A stretch of 64,000 nt of DNA from Topomyia yanbarensis (Eukaryota > Arthropoda > Insecta > Diptera > Culicidae), in the NCBI RefSeq assembly GCF_030247195.1, contig NW_026683316.1:124001-188000 (forward strand), given 5' to 3'. Positions 58,490 to 64,000 of this stretch are shown here, in pieces (position 1 is the first letter of the stretch; each line of letters begins with the position of its first letter). Under the pieces are notes generated by a model, which ran no database searches, had not been told where the DNA came from, and was given only the letters and a program-made list of their open reading frames with translations. The translations under genes and the position numbers were made by a program.

Positions 58490-59019
58490 TTGTTACGTCT
58501 ACTAATTGTGACTGTCATCGAAATTTCGATTGAAGCGTTCTCAGCTTAGGGCAAATATAGGCAACTGAAACCTTCGCTATAAGTTAAAAGATACATCATA
58601 CTTGCATCCCCAATCGAGAGTTCAGGGGGACATTGGGGGACTTTTTTCTCGGGTCCAATTTAGGGATATTTTAGTACATTGTAAGGTTTTTTTTTCATAA
58701 AACTCTATACCGATACAATATATATGCATTTTCAATAGTTTTATCACAAAGCTGGTATTGTTAGCTTTCAATTGACATATATGAACATATGCTTCATGCA
58801 AATTTTAGCAGAGATACGAACAGTTGAGAAAACGCGCGTAGTATGTCTTTTTCATAATTTTTATCTTCAAACATCCATATTACCTAGTCATGTCGAATAT
58901 TTTTCTGAGATACTTAGGAGTTTTCTTAACTAGAGTATATAGAAATACTCAGTATAAACTTTAATTAAATTGGAGTTGATGCATTTTTCAATTTTTGGCC
59001 ACATGCCGCCCCATAGTGC
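58490..59019 (-). repeat. Large inverted repeat 3, right arm
   Basis: This is the inverse of 55316-55790, ending CCCCATAGTGC at about 59019. It is followed at 59033-59140 by a small hairpin whose arms are GCACTGAAATTGCACTTTT and its near complement. Confidence 0.75.
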
Positions 59020-59324
59020 GGTGTAGTTCTTTGCACTGAAATTGCACTTTTCTTGCAGAAGTATTGTCAAAACACCGACACCATGTTCCATTGATTGGAA
59101 CTGCAATAAAAAAGTGCAATTGCAGTGCAATTTCGGGGCAGATATTTGGCACCGAAAATTTTGTCGGTGGAGCCAGTGCACGCACTAACACCAACAACAC
59201 AAACGTCAAAACAACTTATAATGGCTATATATTTTATGCAGTTTAGTGCATAAAAATATATCCAATATATTTTATGCAGTTTAGTGTTTAGTTTACGAGA
59301 GAATGCCTGCAAATAAGGTGAATA

Positions 59325-59543
59325 TTAGCCCAACAGACTGGATCCAGCATTTCCCGTGTAAATCATGGATTCCTTCGTAAGAAGAACTGTCTGAAGTAAG
59401 GATTTATCCGGGAGCGTTGGCTTATGAAACCATCGGAATTCACTCAGCGGTGCGTTGTTGTACATTGTGCCAGGTACACAAGCACCGTGTGCGGCGAAGA
59501 TTTTGATTTGAAAAATTTTCTGGTCGCGTAGATGTATATTCAT
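59325..59543 (-). other. Open frame of unknown meaning (72 codons)
   Basis: The predicted peptide (HGACVPGTMYNN, FRWFHKPTLPDK) has more even composition than the surrounding AT-rich ORFs, and the DNA is locally less AT-rich. I do not recognise it. It could be an old exon or a transposon remnant. Confidence 0.25.
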
Positions 59544-59705
59544 AAAGTAGACAAATAATGTGTATGATAAAGGATTGAATTATTGTCCTCTTGAAGGAGC
59601 ATATGTGTAGTGCGTTCTACACAAGCTACTGAGCCACCGCAGAGGTAAGTACGTTTTTCTAACGGAATGTAAGTTGACACAGTTTTTCACGAACTCATAT
59701 TTTAG

Positions 59706-60018
59706 TGAAAAACACGTTGAATCTCACGCACGGGAAGATATGCAGGACAATCGGAATCCACCCAAAAAATTGAAGATAGAATTTTTCGTCTCAACTATCG
59801 ATGGAATATTTCCACACGAATGCACACGATTCCTACATGAAAAGCGCCTTGTCGAACACATCCGGTCACATCGCGGTGAACGGTTCTTCAGTTGTGAAGC
59901 ATGTGATAAGACATTTATTGGGTGTGTCCTTTCATACGGAGGTGTGTTAATACGACTATGATGTGTATACCAAAGCATTCATTCACCTGATCAGCACAAA
60001 CGTCAGCATAACCACAGA
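59706..60018 (+). pseudogene. Decayed C2H2 zinc-finger exon
   Basis: A plausible splice acceptor (TCATATTTTAG) ends at 59705. The frame then reads through a basic linker (NPPKKLKIEF). Next comes a damaged finger (FPHECTRFLHEKRLVEHIRS) that keeps the spacing to HIRSH but has lost a Cys, and then the linker HRGERFFSC. A second finger begins CEACDKTF. After a TGA at 59959 the same frame resumes as SPDQHKRQHNHR with a stop at 60018, the usual end of such proteins. It looks like the terminal exon of a zinc-finger transcription factor that has lost function. Confidence 0.65.
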
Positions 60019-60154
60019 TGAGTTTTTTTGGAGTTACTTCTCAAGTAGTATTTAATGTTTTATAGCACGCATCAAGTGAAATCTAAGTTTTTAAAGGGGC
60101 TTGAAGAGTGTCTTAAAATCGCAATAGTTACTTGTTTAGACAAATATTGTATTA

Positions 60155-60473
60155 GGGTGATGAGCCTATTTGTGCCATGTTTCTATTATCACCCTACCCA
60201 TTTGAAGCCGTTGGTTAGAGCAGTGTCTGCCATCTTTGTTCAACGCATAGAGTCAAATGGTAGCGTAACAATAGGGGCACTCGATTCGAGTTTTCATTGT
60301 GCTCAAACACGAGAATTTGACTGTTTTCAACGCATTTATGTTATTATATTGGTTCTTAACAACGAAGCAAAGCGGTTGATGTAAATTTTTACGCATTCCA
60401 TTGATTGTAAGGCAAGAAATTACCGAATTAGTGAGGCACCTTGCTTAGTATGGTGAAAATAGGCTCATCACCC
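60155..60473. mobile_element. TA-flanked MITE, family GGGTGATGAGCC (319 bp)
   Basis: The ends are GGGTGATGAGCCTATTT and AAATAGGCTCATCACCC, perfect over 17 bp, with TA at 60153-60154 and 60474-60475. Relatives lie at 15152-15655 and 36083-36262. A 109-codon ORF overlaps it by chance. Confidence 0.85.
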
Positions 60474-60479
60474 TATATC

Positions 60480-61160
60480 CAGTTTAGATCTAACAGTTTC
60501 ATGGTCAAGTAAAAACGGCATGAAAGAACGTGTGGTTGATTTTCTAATCAATGACAATTGTATTGGTGGTCGTTCGTTTGGCATGAAGGTTGCTTAGGAC
60601 AAGTGGTTTAGCGTATTTTTTTGGTTAACTAATAATCCCAATACCCTTTTGCATTTTTGAAAGCTCGCTCTGAAACTGACCAAAAACTATAATCACTGCG
60701 TGTAAACTAGTAAACTCCAAACTGCTTAAATCACTTCAACTAGATTTAGATGAACTGGGTCAACTGTTAATTGATTGTATTTTCAATATGGAACAAACGT
60801 GCAGTTTACGCAATAAAAAAACTACCAGTCTCAATCACTGCAACTATTATGACAAATGAGCTTATACCAAACGACTATATCAAACTGTATACAACCATTG
60901 CACTAATCATTGTTTACATTATCATATTTTCAGCGAGAACAATCTAGCATACGAATGATGTGCAGAGCCATCAGAAACTACCCATCCTCCTACCAGCAAG
61001 ACATCTTATTCCAGAATTTCCAGCAATCGATTCTGAACGCTAATCTACTGAAATCAAGATAAAGCTAATTTAGTTAACACTGTAAAAACATATTCGTAAA
61101 AATATATAAACCATACAATGTAGATTTCATAATATATTATATTTTTTATATAACAATTCG
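60480..61160. other. Unassigned AT-rich sequence
   Basis: No recognisable feature was found. Confidence 0.4.
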
Positions 61161-61164
61161 CTCC

Positions 61165-61290
61165 ATTTTTCTAGAGTTTTTCCGAAGCCTGAGTCTTATA
61201 TACCAATGGACTCAGTTCGACGAATTGGGACAATTCCTGTGCTCGAGAGTGTATTTTTTCTAGTAAGGTTTTAAAATCCTGGCCTGTGTG
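61165..61290 (+). repeat. Degenerate U-type fragment
   Basis: CGAAGCCTGAGTCTTATATA, CCAATGGACTCAGTTCGACG and CTAGTAAGGTTTTAAAATCC, TGGCCTGTG recall the U repeat followed by the 3' end of a Waldo-like copy (compare 2150-2185). This suggests one more old Waldo insertion, now only a few dozen bases long. Confidence 0.45.
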
Positions 61291-61339
61291 ACACCGTTTG
61301 AAATTCATTTTTAGATTTCTAAGTTACTGGAATACCAGC

Positions 61340-62560
61340 GAGTGCAGGACCAACCTCGAATTTGACGACATATTTAAGGCTCTCTTCCGAGTATAACGTT
61401 AGCTAGACTGTTGCAGCATTCGCACTACATGTCCAGCCCACTCTGGTCTGCCATATTTTGCGAATCTTCCAATGTCACCACGTTCGTATACTTGGCACAG
61501 CTCATGGTTCAGGCGTCTGCATCATTCTCCATTTTCTACTGTACTGCCAAGTATTGAACGCAGAATTTTTCACCCTAATACACCAAGCACTTGATGGTCT
61601 GCTTCCTTCAACACCCATGCCTCATGGCATACAAAATTACAGGGAGTATTAGTGATTTGTATAGAGCAAGTTTTGTACACGTCTGTAGGCTGCAAACTAA
61701 AGAAAGTCCTATAGCTGCAACGCGTCTATTCACAATGGGGGCTAACATCGTTATAACATGTCACTATATTATTCTAAGATTTATGAAATCATCGACAACT
61801 TCGTACCGTACCCTATCGGATTCCACAGCGGAACCAACCGTTCGAACTACCTTGCACTCTATTAGCTACTATGTACTTTGTCTTGTCCAATTTTATAGTC
61901 CGTGCGATGCTTGCAGCTTCTTCTACTGTTCTATGGTAAACATCATCATCTAATGTCTCAAACGAGTCGAATGTCTCTCCGGCTATTCTATTGTATTAAT
62001 TCGACCCATCCAACATCATACGAAGCAGTACATACAATTTTGTAGGAAAGCCATGTTCAAGCATTATCTGCCACAATTTGTTTCGACTCACTGAATCGTA
62101 CACCACCTGAAATCCACAAACAGATTATGAGTATTATGCAGTCTAATAAACAGAACACGTGAGATTACCATATAGACGATATTTAAGATCGTTATGCCTC
62201 GTTAGTTATTATACTTGAGTTAGTGGTTCTTATTGAAGATAGGGCTTATGAGACCATGCAACCAAAGGCATTTTTCTTCCCCTAGATCATCCCGATCACG
62301 CAGTGGATTGCTTCGTACAGCAGGTCTCTCCCGACTTTAAAAAGTTCGGCCGGGACTCCGTCCTTCCCTTTCAGCTCTCGAATAGCCTTTCGTACTTCGT
62401 CTAGCATGGGTAGATCTACAGCTTGTGCATCATTTACAATTTTCATTCTGTTTGTGCGTTCTCTACCCGTTTATCCGATAGCAACTCAAAAAGCTCCTTC
62501 CGCCTGGCAGCCACTCCTGTACCATTTGTCTACAGATTCCCATCCCTGACGTCAATCATG
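61340..62560 (-). pseudogene. RTE-clade reverse transcriptase, heavily degraded
   Basis: Minus-strand translations in several frames follow the RTE (JAM1-like) order. These are AIRELKGKDGVPAELFKVGR (about 62395-62330), LFVDF then VVYDSVSRNKLWQIMLEHGF (about 62130-62040), TKYIV and VTCYNDVS near the middle, and CHEAWVLKEADHQVLG (about 61630-61580). The last is YGRPEWAGHVVRMLQQS (about 61455-61405). There are many stops and frameshifts, and the catalytic YADD region is not visible. Confidence 0.7.
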
Positions 62561-62624
62561 ACCGGCACCGTATCGTTTTCTGTTTAATCTGTAGCCGCTG
62601 CAATCATTTGACTTTTGCCCTGGT

Positions 62625-63087
62625 TTTACTGATGTGTATAAGGCATTTAACAGCACCAGCTGGGGAGCCATCGCCGCTGCACAGAATGAGGGTACCCGAC
62701 TATCTATGCCGGATCCTGAACTACTTCCAAAGCAGAATGCTGCTGTACGAGACGAACGAACGGTAGAAGTCCATGAGAGTCACAGCGACTGTTCCTCATG
62801 GTTCCATTCTCAGTTCAACTGTTTGGAACGGGATGTACGCTGGGGTCTTGACACTGCGGCTGGTCAGGAAACTGAAAATCGTGGGTTTCACGGACGACGT
62901 GCCACTAACGTTGATGGGTGAGACACTTGAAGCAGTGGAGGTGTCTGTGACGGAGACAATAGACGCGATTGAGAACTGGTTGAATGGAGTCAAGCTGCAG
63001 ATAGCTCACCACAAGACGGAAGTGTTGTTGTTCAGAAACTGCAAAACTGTTCCGCGGAGGTTCAGTTCGACGTCAGAGGGCACGTGA
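62625..63087 (+). pseudogene. R1-clade reverse transcriptase fragment, degraded
   Basis: The plus-strand fragment reads DVYKAFNSTSWGAIAAA (motif A, with Asp), RVPDYLCRILNYFQSRMLLY-like text in a shifted frame, VPHGSILSSTVWNGMYAGVL, KLKIVGFTDDVPLT (catalytic box FTDD instead of FADD) and LQIAHHKTEVLLF. It resembles the A/B elements but is much older and opposite in orientation. Frameshifts lie near 62680 and 62770. Confidence 0.75.
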
Positions 63088-63099
63088 TTACATCGAAGC

Positions 63100-64000
63100 A
63101 TGCACTGATGTACTGTATTTTGTTATATATAGCGTTCCGCTGAAAACCAAGCGGAACCGCGAAAAGCTAAACAGGACGTTGCCGTGCACGGAGTAGAGCT
63201 AGGACGGCGGAACGAGGCAACTCGGTTCCGGAGCAGACCCTCCACGGTGAGACCAAGCAAATCGGTTCCGGATTGGCTTTAGTTAGGGCGTCGCACACGC
63301 GGGGAACTGGAGAGCAGGGAATGCTGCACTCTTCGACCAGATACCATCTGCAAGAAGAAACATGCGTCACACCAGTCGACGTATCATATTGGCTGCATGA
63401 TGCCGATCGGAAGTTCGATCTCACGAACGGAGTTGAGCGTGTGAGGAGCACGTTAAGTGTCAACAATCGAAGGGGTACGCGCAGTGCCACACGCGGTTAG
63501 AAAAGGGCCGTGAGTAGGTAGCAATTAAGAGTGACACCACTTGTGAAATTTAGTCCCTAAGCTCTGCATGACAGGTCAGCATAGATGAGATTAGACCATA
63601 AGCGAGAATGTGCTCACAATATTCACAACATGAGATTTAATATTTTGCCTTCACGTTTTGGTTAGTGTCTTAAGTATGAGCTAGTTTTAAATATTACAAC
63701 GTTCCGGCTGATGGCCGTACGAGTCTGTTTTCATTTACGTGGACTTTGAAATCTACGCGGTTTCCATTTACGCGGCCTGTATCCCCCGCGCAAAAAAAAA
63801 ACCTGAATGTACTAAGTAGTTGGATAAGAGTGTGTGCTATGCACATAACCCCTCGCTCCCGAAGTAATGCCGTAAAGAAGTGCCGAGAAGGAATGAGGTT
63901 CCGGGCAAGAGTAGTTGTTTTAGAGGGTCAGGTGGCTCCCCAAACCCGTTCCTTGAGTGCTCAGGACGTTTTTGAACATTTTTTCTACCCTCAGAAAATA
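63100..64000. other. GC-richer sequence with pogo-like repeat fragment
   Basis: At 63735-63815 ACGTGGACTTTGAAATCTAC, TTTACGCGGCC and TGTATCCCCCGCG resemble ends of a pogo-like non-autonomous element. The stretch at 63160-63490 is less AT-rich and has short ORFs on both strands without recognisable family. Confidence 0.35.

Overview
The window is eukaryotic and almost certainly from a dipteran, most likely a mosquito (Culicidae). It is AT-rich and dominated by nested transposable elements. It holds one convincing host exon: the first coding exon of junctophilin, an invertebrate/vertebrate MORN-repeat protein. Retrotransposons of the R1 clade sit inside (TGTATG/ACAY)n microsatellites, the target habit described for the insect Waldo family. 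The genus cannot be fixed from the sequence alone. No bacterial genes, rRNA genes, convincing tRNA genes or CRISPR arrays were seen.

Layout. (1) 1-32,900: a nested transposon trap. An array of a ~450-bp tandem repeat (here 'U'), each copy carrying a TGTATG microsatellite, has received four R1-clade elements, all on the minus strand. They are copy A (2138-8958), copy D (9445-19019, a different subfamily), the 5'-truncated C (19180-19347) and copy B (20557-28200). Three of these were later hit by hAT-like elements: a 635-bp MITE in A, a 2824-bp element in B and a 3839-bp element that splits the Gag gene of D. Each hAT insertion has an 8-bp target duplication, and for two of them the sister copy preserves the empty site. 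(2) 29,900-37,000: another U-type element, a jockey-like non-LTR fragment, and several TA-flanked MITEs. (3) 37,491-37,720: junctophilin exon 1 with a phase-2 splice donor. No second exon is visible, so the rest of the window is probably intron 1 (>26 kb). (4) 38,000-40,000: remains of a Ty3/gypsy-like LTR retrotransposon. (5) 40,645-47,819: a 7.2-kb foldback element whose arms are arrays of ~142-bp modules in a four-module higher-order order. A jockey-like retrotransposon sits in its loop. (6) 48,154-49,325: a second, hAT-type foldback with a perfect 8-bp target duplication. (7) 49,800-53,550: a 257-bp AT dinucleotide tract and a nearly perfect 842-bp tandem duplication. (8) 53,900-64,000: another U-type element, a third large inverted repeat, a decayed C2H2 zinc-finger exon, a TA-flanked MITE, and degenerate RTE-clade and R1-clade reverse transcriptases.

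None of the retrotransposon proteins looks functional. Copy D comes closest: its ORF2 is open apart from two nonsense codons, but the first catalytic Asp of the reverse transcriptase reads Asn. The most unusual structure is the 7.2-kb foldback with C-D-A-B higher-order modules in mirror order in both arms. The nested hAT/Waldo/satellite layering gives an unusually readable order of events. All family names come from motif recognition without database searches.
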